A stretch of DNA of 64,000 bases from JAHEJV01 sp964653555 (lineage in GTDB: Bacteria > Myxococcota_A > UBA9160 > SMWR01). How positions within the stretch are numbered: the stretch's first letter is position 1; every line of letters begins with the position of its first letter. Of this stretch, positions 41,158 to 50,824 are shown in pieces. The stretch is taken from contig CAZZFT010000010.1 of NCBI GenBank assembly GCA_964653555.1, positions 6,926 through 70,925 of the forward strand, given 5' to 3'. Position numbers and translations under genes: made by a program. The notes below the pieces were generated by a model. It searched no databases. It saw nothing but the letters and a program-made list of their open reading frames with translations, and was not told the origin of the DNA.

Positions 41158-43170
41158 ATGTGCGGAATCGCCGGCATCCTCCACGCCGACCGCGCCCGAC
41201 CGGTCGACCCGGAGACGCTCGTCGCGATGGCGGCGATCCAGCACCACCGCGGTCCCGACGGCTTCGGCTGGCGCGCGCTGGAGGGCGTGGGAATGAGCCA
41301 CGCGCGCCTGTCGATCATCGATCTCGACGAGGAGCGCGCCCGACAGCCCTTCACGAGCCGCGACGGCAGTCTCCTGCTGGCGCACAACGGCGAGTTCTAC
41401 GACTACAAGCGCCTTCGCGCGAACTTGTTCGCGCTCGGTGAGCGCTTCGACACCAAGAGCGACTCCGAGCTCGTCCTGCACCTCGTGCCGCGGCTCGGTC
41501 TGGAAAGGACGCTGGCGGAGCTGCGCGGCGAGTTCGCCTTCGCGCTCTACGACCGCTCTCAGGACACGCTGCATCTGGTTCGGGACCGCTTCGGCATCAA
41601 GCCGCTCTACTGGTGCTGCACCGGAGACACGCTGGTGTTCGGCTCGGAGCTCAAGGTGCTCTTCGCGCATCCCGAGGTTCCGCGGCGCTTCGATCCCGCC
41701 GGTCTCTACCACCAGCTCATGCAGGCGATCGTGCCCGGCTCGACGGCCTTCGAAGGCGTGCGTCAGGTGGCGCCCGGACACGTGCTGAGCGTGCGCCGGC
41801 GGGACGGCCGCTTCGCGATCGAGGATCGCCGCTACTGGGACATGCCCTTCCCCGAGGAGGGGGCCCACGCCGCCCTGTCGGACGAGCAGGCGATCGCTGC
41901 CGTGCGCGAGAAGCTGCTGGAGGCTGTGCAGCTGCGGCTCGAGGCCGACGTCCCGGTGGGTTGCTACCTCTCGGGCGGCATCGACTCCTGCTCGATCCTG
42001 GGCCTCGCTTCGGCCGCTCAGCAGTCGCCGGTCAAGGCCTTCACGATCGGCTTCGACAACGACGACTACGACGAGACGCCGATCGCGCGCACGATGGCGG
42101 AGTCGGCGGGGGCCGACCAGGACGTACTGCGCCTCGACGCGACCCATCTCTACGACCACTTCGAAGAGACCCTCTGGCACACCGAGCGCACGATCTACAA
42201 CACCCTCGCAGTGGCGAAGCTGTTGATGAGCCGTCACGTGAAGGAGGCGCGCTACAAGGTCGTGGTGACCGGGGAGGGCTCGGACGAGCTCTTCGCCGGC
42301 TACCCGGCGTTCCGCAACGATCTGTTCCTCCACGGTCTGGATCACATGCCGCCGACCGAGCGCCGGGAGTGGGAGAAGCTGCTGCACGAGAAGAACGCGC
42401 TGTTCAAGGGCGCGATGCTGGCGGAGAACGAGATCGCGGATCCCGCGCTCACGGAGCGCATCGGCTTCACGCCGGCCTGCCTCCAGCCGTGGCTGGCGGC
42501 GTCCCACCACGTGCCGGGCGTGCTGAACCGCGACCTGGCCGCGAAGCTCGAGGGCTACCAGCCGGGGCGGGCGATCGCAGAGACGCTCGACGCCGACGCG
42601 CTGGCCGGTCGACATCCCCTCGACCGGGCGCAGTACGTGTGGATCAAGACGATGCTCGAGGGACAGATCCTCACCTGGGGCGGCGATCGGGTCGACATGG
42701 CGAACTCGATGGAGGCGCGCCCGGCCTTTCTCGATCACCATCTGGCCGAGCTCGCCGCGACGCTGCCGCCGACGGTTCGCATCCGCGGCCGTACCGAGAA
42801 GTGGGTGTTGCGCGAGGCGATGAAGGGCCTCTTGCCGCGCGTGCTCTACGAGCGCGAGAAGTTCGCGTTCATGGCGCCGCCCGCCCACACGGATCCGCGC
42901 AAGTGGGCCGCGATGCGCGGTCTGGCCGAGCGCCATCTCTCGCCGGCGGCGATCGAGGACGCGGGGCTACTCGACGCGGAGGGCGTCGCCGCGCTCTTCG
43001 CGCTGCACGACGCCCCCGACACCACGGTGGCGACGCGCAACACCCTCGACGCCGTGTTCAACCACCTGATCGGCGTCCAGGTGCTGCACCGTCAGTTCGT
43101 CGCCAGCGACGTCCCGGCCCAGGCGCGCGAGCGCGCCCGGGAGCTCGGCTGGCGCGCTGAGGCGCGCTGA
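41158..43170 (+). CDS. Glutamine-dependent asparagine-synthase-family amidotransferase (AsnB-like)
   Basis: A 670-residue protein with an N-terminal class II glutaminase (Cys2 in MCGIAGILHADRARP, RLSIIDLDEE, HNGEFYDYKRLR) and a C-terminal synthetase with the PP-loop VGCYLSGGIDSCSILGLAS (residues ~265-283) and VTGEGSDELFAGYPAFRN (~367). All catalytic parts are present. AsnB makes asparagine from aspartate, but many homologues amidate other carboxylates in small-molecule pathways. It starts 12 bases after the carbamoyltransferase and ends the run, with nothing else of asparagine metabolism nearby. Together with its neighbour it suggests synthesis of a carbamoylated, amidated compound. Plain asparagine synthetase cannot be excluded. 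Confidence 0.88.
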   Translation: MCGIAGILHADRARPVDPETLVAMAAIQHHRGPDGFGWRALEGVGMSHARLSIIDLDEERARQPFTSRDGSLLLAHNGEFYDYKRLRANLFALGERFDTKSDSELVLHLVPRLGLERTLAELRGEFAFALYDRSQDTLHLVRDRFGIKPLYWCCTGDTLVFGSELKVLFAHPEVPRRFDPAGLYHQLMQAIVPGSTAFEGVRQVAPGHVLSVRRRDGRFAIEDRRYWDMPFPEEGAHAALSDEQAIAAVREKLLEAVQLRLEADVPVGCYLSGGIDSCSILGLASAAQQSPVKAFTIGFDNDDYDETPIARTMAESAGADQDVLRLDATHLYDHFEETLWHTERTIYNTLAVAKLLMSRHVKEARYKVVVTGEGSDELFAGYPAFRNDLFLHGLDHMPPTERREWEKLLHEKNALFKGAMLAENEIADPALTERIGFTPACLQPWLAASHHVPGVLNRDLAAKLEGYQPGRAIAETLDADALAGRHPLDRAQYVWIKTMLEGQILTWGGDRVDMANSMEARPAFLDHHLAELAATLPPTVRIRGRTEKWVLREAMKGLLPRVLYEREKFAFMAPPAHTDPRKWAAMRGLAERHLSPAAIEDAGLLDAEGVAALFALHDAPDTTVATRNTLDAVFNHLIGVQVLHRQFVASDVPAQARERARELGWRAEAR

Positions 43171-43186
43171 CCGCGCGATCGCCCGG

Positions 43187-44326
<1,140 letters not shown>

Positions 44327-44379
44327 GATGCCTCCGAGAGAGCGGGCGGCCCAGCATACCGCAGCGCGCCGAGCCGCGA

Positions 44380-45828
44380 TCAGCCGCAGTCGTCGATCGC
44401 CGCGCGCAGGGAGCGCAGCTTCGCGCGGGCCTCGGCGTACTCGGCCTCGGGCGTCGAGTCGGCGACGATGCCCCCGCCCGTGTGCAGGTAGACCCGACCT
44501 CTCCGCACCAGGGCGGTGCGGATCACGACGCAGAGGTCGGCCCCTCCGCGCACGTCGAGGTAGCCGAGGGCGCCCGAGTAGAAGCCGCGCCGGACGGTCT
44601 CGAGCCCGTCGAGCACGCGCATCGCCGCGATCTTCGGTGCGCCGGTCATCGAGCCGGGCGGGAAGGTGGCGGCGACCGCGTCGAGGGCGTCGTGCTCGGG
44701 ACGCAGTCGCCCGCGCACCGTCGACACCAGCTGGAACACCGACGCGTAGGGCTCCACCGAGAAGATTCCGGGCACCGCGATGGTGCCGGGCTCGCACACG
44801 CGTCCCAGGTCGTTGCGCACGAGGTCCACGATCATCACGTTCTCCGCCCGATCCTTGTCGGAGCAGGCCAGCGCCCGTCGCCGCGCGGCGTCCTCGGCGG
44901 GATGCGCGCCGCGGGAGGCGGTTCCCTTGATCGGCCGGCTCTCGACACCGCCGTCGGCGTCCACGCGCAGGAAGCGCTCGGGAGAGCTGCTCGTGATCGC
45001 CACCTCGGGCAGGGCGAAGTGGGCGGCGAAGGGAGCCGGATCCCGCCGTCGCAGCGCGCGGTAGAGCCGCCACGGATCGCCCTCGAAGGACCGGTCGACG
45101 CGGTAGGTGAGACAGGCCTGGTAGATGCGACCGGCCGCGATCTGCTCGCCGATGTGCTCGACCGCCTTGCGGTAGTCGCCGATCTCGACGTCATCGCGGT
45201 CGGACGCTTCGCGTCGCTCCAGGGGTCTGGACCCGCGCGGCGGGCGGGTCGTCGGCCTCTCCAGCTTTCGCGCGAGGGACCGGGCCGCGATCTCCGCGCG
45301 CGCCCGCGCCCGGCTCGCGTCGACGGAGAAGCCGAGCCCCGACACCAGCGCGCTTCCGCACTCGTGGTCGAAGGCGACGATCGCGTCGACGAACAGCCAC
45401 ACTGCGTCGGGCAGTCCGAGATCGTCGGTGCCGTGCAATCGGTGCACGTCGAGCTGCTCGGCCAGCTCGTAGCCGAAGACGCCGACGGCTCCCCCGCAGA
45501 ACGGGATCCCGGGATCGCACGGCGGCGCAGCGGGCATCAGCGCGCGGAGCGCCGGCAGCGTTGGGCCCACCGAGCTTGTCACGCCCGGAACCAGGCCTCC
45601 GTGTACGGCCCGCCGGCACTCCAGCTCGAGCGCGAGACCGCGGGCGCGCAGGACGAGATAGGGATCGGCGCCGGCGAAGGAGAATCGGCCGATCTCGGGA
45701 AGCGGCAGGGCGCTCTCCAACAGCCAGGGCGCGTGCTCGCCGCGCAGCCGTTCGAAGACCCCGACGGGGTCGAGGTCTCCGCCGAGGGGAAGCGAGAACT
45801 GGGCCGTCTGTCGCGGGGGAGCGGTCAT
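44380..45828 (-). CDS. pabB: Aminodeoxychorismate synthase component I
   Basis: A 482-residue chorismate-utilising enzyme that aminates chorismate in p-aminobenzoate and folate synthesis. The diagnostic PIKGTASRG (residues ~305-313) carries the Lys that separates PabB from anthranilate synthase (PLAGT). IYQACLTYRVDR, ITSSSPERFLRV, MIVDLVRNDLGRVCEPG and FPPGSMTGAPKIAAMRVLDG are the other core motifs, in order. The N-terminal ~200 residues are the TrpE-type N-domain. No pabA-like glutaminase or pabC is adjacent. It starts at 45828, divergent from the DHH phosphoesterase. Confidence 0.88.
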   Translation of the reverse strand: MTAPPRQTAQFSLPLGGDLDPVGVFERLRGEHAPWLLESALPLPEIGRFSFAGADPYLVLRARGLALELECRRAVHGGLVPGVTSSVGPTLPALRALMPAAPPCDPGIPFCGGAVGVFGYELAEQLDVHRLHGTDDLGLPDAVWLFVDAIVAFDHECGSALVSGLGFSVDASRARARAEIAARSLARKLERPTTRPPRGSRPLERREASDRDDVEIGDYRKAVEHIGEQIAAGRIYQACLTYRVDRSFEGDPWRLYRALRRRDPAPFAAHFALPEVAITSSSPERFLRVDADGGVESRPIKGTASRGAHPAEDAARRRALACSDKDRAENVMIVDLVRNDLGRVCEPGTIAVPGIFSVEPYASVFQLVSTVRGRLRPEHDALDAVAATFPPGSMTGAPKIAAMRVLDGLETVRRGFYSGALGYLDVRGGADLCVVIRTALVRRGRVYLHTGGGIVADSTPEAEYAEARAKLRSLRAAIDDCG

Positions 45829-45912
45829 CGCGCCTTTCCGTGGCAACCGTATCGCAGGCGATCGGCGCGCAGCGAGCCTCGGCAGGCCGAGGGCATGGGC
45901 TAGCATCGCCGG

Positions 45913-46767
45913 ATGGATCGCACGTGCTACTTCCATGCCGGCTGTCCCGACGGCTTCGGTGCCGCCTGGTCGGTATGGAGAGCGTGGGGCGACGACGCCC
46001 GCTACATCCCACGCGGTCACGAGCCCGTCCCGAATCCGCGCTCCCACGTCGGCGACACGGTCGTGTTCGTCGACATCGCGCCCGACAACCGATACCTGTC
46101 CGAGCTCGCGGAGAATGCCGCACAGGTGGTCGTGCTCGATCACCATCTCAGCGCCCGCAACCGCTACCTCGCCGACCCGGCCGTCGCGAATCGGGTGGAG
46201 GAGGGCGGACACCGCATCGTGTTCGATCTCGCTCACTCGGGCGCGGTCCTCGCCTGGAGCTACTTCCATCCCGAGGCCTCGCTCCCTCCGCTGCTCCAGT
46301 ACGTCCAGGACCAGGACCTCTGGCACTGGCGTCTGCCGCGCTCGGAGGAGGTGAATGCCGCGATCGGCTCGCACCCGCGCGAGTTCGCGGTGTGGGACGA
46401 GCTCGCCGGGCGCAGCCCGGAGGACCTGGCGCGCGAAGGCGCCCCGATCCTGCGCGCTCAGCGGGCCGAGATGTTGCGCACTCTCCAGAGCGCGCACCCG
46501 ATCGCCGTGGGCGAGTACCGCGTGGAGGCGGTGAACGCCCAGCAGAACCGCAGCCACATCGGCCACGAGCTGGCAAAGCGCGCCGCCTTCGGGAATCCGA
46601 TCGGTGTCGTCTACCGGGTGACCGGATCCCAGGTGGATGCCTCGATCTACTCGATCGGCGACGTCGACGTCTCCGCGATTGCCCACCGCTATGGAGGCGG
46701 TGGGCACCGCAACGCCTCCGGCTTCAGCGTCTCCCTGCGCATCTGGCTGGAGGACTTCTGCTGCTAG
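45913..46767 (+). CDS. DHH-family phosphoesterase
   Basis: A 284-residue DHH/DHHA1 protein. The metal-binding motifs are HAGCPDGFGAAWS (residues ~8-20), DTVVFVDIAPD (~48) and VVLDHHLSARN (DHH, ~73), and the C-terminal substrate domain ends AHRYGGGGHRNASGF. The first motif, with CPDG, is the form found in stand-alone phosphoesterases rather than RecJ. These hydrolyse short oligoribonucleotides, cyclic dinucleotide products or phosphoanhydrides; which one applies here is unknown. Its stop overlaps that of bolA by four bases, tail to tail. Confidence 0.85.
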   Translation: MDRTCYFHAGCPDGFGAAWSVWRAWGDDARYIPRGHEPVPNPRSHVGDTVVFVDIAPDNRYLSELAENAAQVVVLDHHLSARNRYLADPAVANRVEEGGHRIVFDLAHSGAVLAWSYFHPEASLPPLLQYVQDQDLWHWRLPRSEEVNAAIGSHPREFAVWDELAGRSPEDLAREGAPILRAQRAEMLRTLQSAHPIAVGEYRVEAVNAQQNRSHIGHELAKRAAFGNPIGVVYRVTGSQVDASIYSIGDVDVSAIAHRYGGGGHRNASGFSVSLRIWLEDFCC

Positions 46768-47081
46768 TCCCCCTTCGCTCGTCGAGGCGGCTGGAGCGGC
46801 GGGTGCTCGAGCGTCTCCCACTCCGAAGGTGTGAAGGTCCGCATGGCGAGCGCGTGGATCTCGCCGCCCATCTCCTCCGCGAGCGCGGCGTAGACCAGTC
46901 TCTGGCGCGCGACGCGCGAGAGACCCTCGAAGCGATCGGAGACGATGATGGCGCGGTAGTGGCCACCGCCGGACGCGGCGCCGGCGTGTCCGGCGTGCAG
47001 GTGGCTCTCGTCGACCAGGTCGAGGTGGCGCGCGTCCAGCGCCTCGCGCAGTCGGCTCTCGATACGGTGGTGCCGGTCCAT
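46764..47081 (-). CDS. bolA: BolA family protein
   Basis: A 105-residue BolA-fold protein: IESRLREALDARHLDLVDES at the start, the AGHAGAASGGGHYRAIIVSD core with the His used for Fe-S sharing with monothiol glutaredoxins, then FEGLSRVARQRLVYAALAEE and the terminal IHALAMRTFTPSEW. BolA proteins take part in iron-sulphur trafficking and stress morphology. The ATG is at 47081. No glutaredoxin gene is adjacent. It is divergent from the 2OG oxygenase and convergent with the DHH gene. Confidence 0.9.
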   Translation of the reverse strand: MDRHHRIESRLREALDARHLDLVDESHLHAGHAGAASGGGHYRAIIVSDRFEGLSRVARQRLVYAALAEEMGGEIHALAMRTFTPSEWETLEHPPLQPPRRAKGD

Positions 47082-47162
47082 CGCGCCCGACTCTAGCTCG
47101 GGCCTGACGCGGATTCCGGCCGCCGCAGTGCTCGCAGGGCGACACGCGCTCGCCGGCGCGCG

Positions 47163-47921
47163 ATGATCGCGGGAATGGCGAATCCCCTTACCGCTGCGCA
47201 GGGGTCCCGCAGGAAGGCGCTCGCGGCGCGCGTCGCCGCCGTGGACTGGGAGTCGGTCCACGAGGCCCTGGATCACTGGGGCTTCGCGCGCATCCCGCGC
47301 CTGCTGGCCGCGCGCGAGTGCGCGGAGCTCGCGTCGCTCTACGATTCGGACGCCCGCTTCCGCAAGACGGTCTCGATGGACGCGCACCGCTTCGGCAGCG
47401 GGGAGTACCGCTACCTGCGCTACCCGCTCCCGACCCTGGTGCAGGATCTCCGTCAGGGCCTGTATCCGCCGCTGGCGCGGATCGCGAATGTCTGGCAGAC
47501 GCGTCTCGGCGACCCGCATCGCTACGAGCCCACGCTCTCGCGCTTCCTGGGTCGCTGTCACGCCCGCGGGCAATCGCGACCGACGCCGCTCCTGCTCCGC
47601 TACGTGGCTGGCGGCTTCAACAACCTGCACCAGGATCTGTACGGTCCGCTCGCCTTTCCGCTCCAGGTCACCGTGCTGCTCTCCCGCCCGCGCATCGACT
47701 TCGAGGGCGGCGAGTTCCTGCTGGTCGAGCAGCGACCGCGACAGCAGTCGCGCGGCTGTGCCGTCGCTCTCGAGCGCGGGGAGGCGATCGTCTTCGCCAC
47801 GCGCGAGAGGCCGGTAGACGGAGCGCGCGGTCCCTACCGCGCCGCCGTTCGCCACGGCGTGAGTCCGCTGCTGGGTGGCCGACGGACCGCGCTCGGCATC
47901 ATCTTCCACGACGCTGCCTGA
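47163..47921 (+). CDS. 2-oxoglutarate/Fe(II)-dependent oxygenase
   Basis: A 252-residue double-stranded beta-helix oxygenase. The metal HxD is in NNLHQDLYGPLAFPLQVTVL (residues ~159-178), the distal His in VRHGVSPL (~232) and the 2OG-binding Arg in GGRRTALGIIFHDAA. DFEGGEFLLVEQRPRQQSRG is a strong subfamily signature. Proteins of this subfamily are widespread prolyl/alkyl hydroxylase-like oxygenases with no fixed substrate. It starts at 47163, or at 47175 with a weak GGGA ahead. Confidence 0.85.
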   Translation: MIAGMANPLTAAQGSRRKALAARVAAVDWESVHEALDHWGFARIPRLLAARECAELASLYDSDARFRKTVSMDAHRFGSGEYRYLRYPLPTLVQDLRQGLYPPLARIANVWQTRLGDPHRYEPTLSRFLGRCHARGQSRPTPLLLRYVAGGFNNLHQDLYGPLAFPLQVTVLLSRPRIDFEGGEFLLVEQRPRQQSRGCAVALERGEAIVFATRERPVDGARGPYRAAVRHGVSPLLGGRRTALGIIFHDAA

Positions 47922-47947
47922 GCCGGGAGGGCGCATCCCGGGCCGCG

Positions 47948-48655
47948 TCAGCGGGCCAGGCGCTCCTGCGCCGCCGCGGCCACTTCGGGCATTCCCAGCT
48001 CTTCGCCGAGCCGGCGGGCCTCCTCGAGCGACTCCCGCGCGCGGCGGAGCTCGGTGCGCCGGGCGAGCAGCGCACCGCGCTCGAGCGCGATCCACGCCCG
48101 GGTGGGCCGGGCCCCGAGGGCCTCCGCCGCCTCCGCCGCCTCGGCCAGGTGGACGAGCGCCTCGGCGCCCTCGCCCCGAAGCGCGAACAGCCGCCCGCGC
48201 GCGAACTCGATCGGGCCGCCGTAGCAGACCGGAACGGCCAACACGCCGTGGTGGTGCGAGACCGGAGCCAGCAGATCGAGGAGGGTCTCGGCGCGCTCCT
48301 CCTCACCGAGATCCGCACACAGGTGGGCGGTCTCGGCGAGGGTGTTCGTCCACCGGATGTTGCGCGGGATGCCGGAGAAATCGCCGCCGGCCAGGACTTC
48401 GAAGTGTCGGCGGGCGTCGTCGAGGCGCCCGAGGGCGACCAGCGATCGGGCGATCACCGCCCTCACGTAGTGCGTGGCGCCGCGTTCGGCGCCCAGACCG
48501 CGTTCGAAGATCCGGATCACCTCCTCGTGCGCACCCCGGGCGCGGGCGAGACCCACGCCGTGTGCGTCGTAACAGGCCCGAGCGTAGGGGTGCCCGATCC
48601 GGCGCCCGAACCAGAGCGCCTGCTCCGTGATCCGGTGCGACCGGGCGGGTCGCCG
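47948..48655 (-). pseudogene. C-terminal tail of a TPR-type (AAA/LuxR-like) regulator
   Basis: The frame is open from a TAA at 48656-48658 to the TGA at 47948 and encodes about 235 residues of Ala/Arg/Glu-rich helical repeats (ARACYDAHGVGLARARGAHE, LVALGRLDDARRHFEVLAGG, ALVHLAEAAEAAEALGARPT, RARESLEEARRLGEELGMPE). This is the TPR tail that ends large AAA/LuxR or adenylate-cyclase-type regulators. The ATPase and any DNA-binding or catalytic part are missing, and no good start exists. It is probably a truncated relic; a small TPR protein using the GTG at 48556 is the alternative. Confidence 0.6.
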
Positions 48656-48677
48656 TTACCGCTCGCCTACCATTTCC

Positions 48678-49151
48678 CTACCTGTCGTCCCGCTTCCCGC
48701 CCTCCCGAGGGGTGGTCACCGGGATCGCGCGCACCTCCGGAGCTGGGCCCTTGGGCAGCGCGACCGTCAGGATCCCGTCGCGGTAGACGGCCCTCGCCGC
48801 GTCCGCATCGAACCCGGCGGGCAGCCGCAGCGAGCGCCGGAACCCGCCGAGGAGGGTCCCCGCGTGTCGCAGAGTCGGGGTCGGAGGCTCCGACGCCTCG
48901 GCGGGCTCGCCGCGGATCGTCAGCACGCCGTCTTCCAGGTAGACCTCGATCTCCCGCTCCCCGAATCCCGGGAGCGCGGCAGCGACGCGGAGCTCGGCCT
49001 CGGTGACGTCGATCGGGGGCGCAAAGGCGCAGGCGCGCGTCGCCACGACGAAGCCGTGCCACACCGATGCGAAGAGGCGATCGAAGTCGCCCCACGCCAT
49101 CACAGACCTGGGTCCGGAGAGGTGTCGGGAAACGATCAGGTGGTGGGTCAT
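48678..49151 (-). CDS. Small heat-shock protein, Hsp20/alpha-crystallin family
   Basis: A 157-residue chaperone that holds unfolding proteins. The alpha-crystallin domain runs from about residue 47 (PPIDVTEAELRVAAALPGFG) through VYLEDGVLTIRGEP and FRRSLRLPAGFDADAARAVY to the closing RDGILTVALPKGP. The IxI/V tail motif is represented by VRAIPV. AGAGGAGG is five to six bases before the ATG at 49151, which supports the longer start over the Met at 49100. It stands alone between a regulator relic and a CoA transferase. Confidence 0.88.
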   Translation of the reverse strand: MTHHLIVSRHLSGPRSVMAWGDFDRLFASVWHGFVVATRACAFAPPIDVTEAELRVAAALPGFGEREIEVYLEDGVLTIRGEPAEASEPPTPTLRHAGTLLGGFRRSLRLPAGFDADAARAVYRDGILTVALPKGPAPEVRAIPVTTPREGGKRDDR

Positions 49152-49203
49152 CGGGCCTCCTCTTCGCGCTGCGGTCGCTGCCGCTCGGGCGCGAAGCGCG
49201 GCA

Positions 49204-49231
49204 ACCCTAAGCGGAGGCGGGGCAGCGTCAA
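49204..49231 (-). promoter_or_regulatory. Candidate promoter of the Hsp20 gene
   Basis: On the minus strand, TTGACG (49231-49226) and TAGGGT (49209-49204) are separated by 16 bases, about 50 bases before the Hsp20 start. It is a fair sigma-70-like match. CTTG with downstream CCCC also recalls a heat-shock promoter, but not well enough to assign one. Confidence 0.3.
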
Positions 49232-49256
49232 GCCGCTGCGGCCCGCCCGGGACCGC

Positions 49257-50450
49257 TCACACCACGCCCGAGGCCGCGAGCCGCTCGAGCTCCGCGGGGG
49301 AGAGTCCCAGCTCCCCGTAGACCTCGGCATTGTGCTCTCCCAGCTCGGGCGCCAGGGCGCGCGAGCGGGGCTCCATCTCGGAGAAGCGGAGAGGGTTGCC
49401 GTGGAAGGTCACCTCCCCGAGTGAGGGGTGGGGATGGCGCTCGACCATTCCGCGTGCGATCAGCTGCGGGTCGGCGACGAGATCCTCGGGCGCGGAGACC
49501 CGGGCGCAGGGGAGGTCGGCCCCCTCGGGTCCGAGCGCGCGCAGCACCTCTGCAACGCTTCGCTCCCGAACCCAGTCGGCCACGAGACCGTTGATCTCGG
49601 CGCGGTTCGCCGCCCGGGCGCGGTGATTGCGAAAGCGCTCGTCGCGTCCCAGCTCGGGCCGTCCGATCGCCTCGCACAGGGAACGGAACAGCTTGTTGCT
49701 CGCGGTGGCGATCGCCACCCAGCCGTCCCTGGCCTGCACGGCGTCGTAGGGGGACGCGAAGGGGTGTTGGTTCCCGAGCCGCGTCGTCACCGCACCGATT
49801 GCCGCGTGAATCGAGGCCGCCGAATCGGTGATCGCGAAGATCGCGTCCTGGTTCGAGAGGTCGAGCACCCGCGCACGTCCGGTGCGGTCCCGCTCGAGCA
49901 GCGCGGCCACGACCCCGAGTCCCAGGTACAGGCCCCCGACGAAATCGGCGAGTGCGCCGCCGGCGCGCGTCGGCGGTCCGTCGGGGAAGCCGGTCATCGC
50001 CATCAGCCCGCCGGTCGCCTGGGCGACGATGTCGTAGGAGGCGCGTCCGGCGGCGGGTCCCGTCTGACCGAAGCCCGACAGCGAGGCCACCACGCAGCGC
50101 GGATTGCGCGCCTGGATCACCTCCGGCGCCAGGCCCTGGCGCGAGAGCCAGCCCGCGCGGAAGTTCTCCACCACGGCGTCGGCGCGCTCGACGAGGCGCA
50201 GGAAGAGAGCGCGCCCCTCGGCGCCACGGACGTCGAGGGTGATCGACCGCTTGCCGCGGTTCGTATTCTGGAAGGAGAGCGACGTCTCCCCTTCCGGTGA
50301 CGGTCCGTGGCGGTAGTCGTCTCCGACGCCGGGGCGCTCCACCTTGATCACGTCGGCGCCGAGATCGGCGAGCACCGCCGTCGCGAAGGGCCCGGCGACG
50401 ACGCGCGACAGGTCGAGGATCCGCAGGCCTTCGAGAACGCGCCCCGCCAT
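49257..50450 (-). CDS. Class III (CaiB/BaiF) CoA transferase
   Basis: A 397-residue family III CoA transferase that moves CoA between carboxylic acids. LEGLRILDLSRVVAGPFATA opens the protein, DVIKVERPGVGDDYRHGPS and NRGKRSITLDVRGAEGR follow, and the catalytic Asp is expected in VLDLSNQDAIFAITDSAA (residues ~170-187). It lacks the His/Asp pair arrangement of the racemase at 43187. The ATG is at 50450. No acid substrate can be named. It is divergent from the small unknown gene and the amidase. Confidence 0.86.
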   Translation of the reverse strand: MAGRVLEGLRILDLSRVVAGPFATAVLADLGADVIKVERPGVGDDYRHGPSPEGETSLSFQNTNRGKRSITLDVRGAEGRALFLRLVERADAVVENFRAGWLSRQGLAPEVIQARNPRCVVASLSGFGQTGPAAGRASYDIVAQATGGLMAMTGFPDGPPTRAGGALADFVGGLYLGLGVVAALLERDRTGRARVLDLSNQDAIFAITDSAASIHAAIGAVTTRLGNQHPFASPYDAVQARDGWVAIATASNKLFRSLCEAIGRPELGRDERFRNHRARAANRAEINGLVADWVRERSVAEVLRALGPEGADLPCARVSAPEDLVADPQLIARGMVERHPHPSLGEVTFHGNPLRFSEMEPRSRALAPELGEHNAEVYGELGLSPAELERLAASGVV

Positions 50451-50500
50451 GATGGCGGCAACGTAGCATCGGCCGCGAGGAACGACGTACGCTGGCGCGC

Positions 50501-50824
50501 GTGGCGAGCTTCTCCGGGTGCCGTATCTGCGTGGGCTTCGACGATGGCCGGCCGGACTTCGAGGACGAGGACTCGGACCTGCAGCTGGCCGACGGCCAGC
50601 TGCTGATCTCCTACTGGGACGAGCGCGGGGTCGTGGTGCTGGTGGGCCGCGAGGTGGAGCCCGGTCTGTTCCAGCTCGTGGCCCGCAGCCGTCCGCGCCG
50701 CTGTACGCTGCGGCGCGAGGGCTCGCGCACCCTCATCGGCACCTGGGTGGAGGGAGAGGAAGCCGGTGTCCTGCGGGTGGAGATTCCCGCCGCGGGCGCG
50801 GCGCAGCTGGAGGAGAACCGATGA
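50501..50824 (+). CDS. Small uncharacterised protein coupled to an amidase
   Basis: A 107-residue acidic protein, beta-rich by eye (QLADGQLLISYWDERGVVVL, RRCTLRREGSRTLIGTWVEG), with no membrane segment and no family I recognise. The GTG at 50501 is the first start in the frame, and the TGA overlaps the amidase ATG (ATGA), so the two are cotranslated. It may be a small partner or regulator of the amidase. The tight coupling is the main evidence that it is real. Confidence 0.58.
   Translation: MASFSGCRICVGFDDGRPDFEDEDSDLQLADGQLLISYWDERGVVVLVGREVEPGLFQLVARSRPRRCTLRREGSRTLIGTWVEGEEAGVLRVEIPAAGAAQLEENR

Noticed and set aside
41158..43170. Asparagine synthase as plain asnB housekeeping gene
   Set aside because: Not excluded, but its position at the end of a coupled carbamoyl/ureide run makes a dedicated amidotransferase role at least as likely, so no symbol was given.
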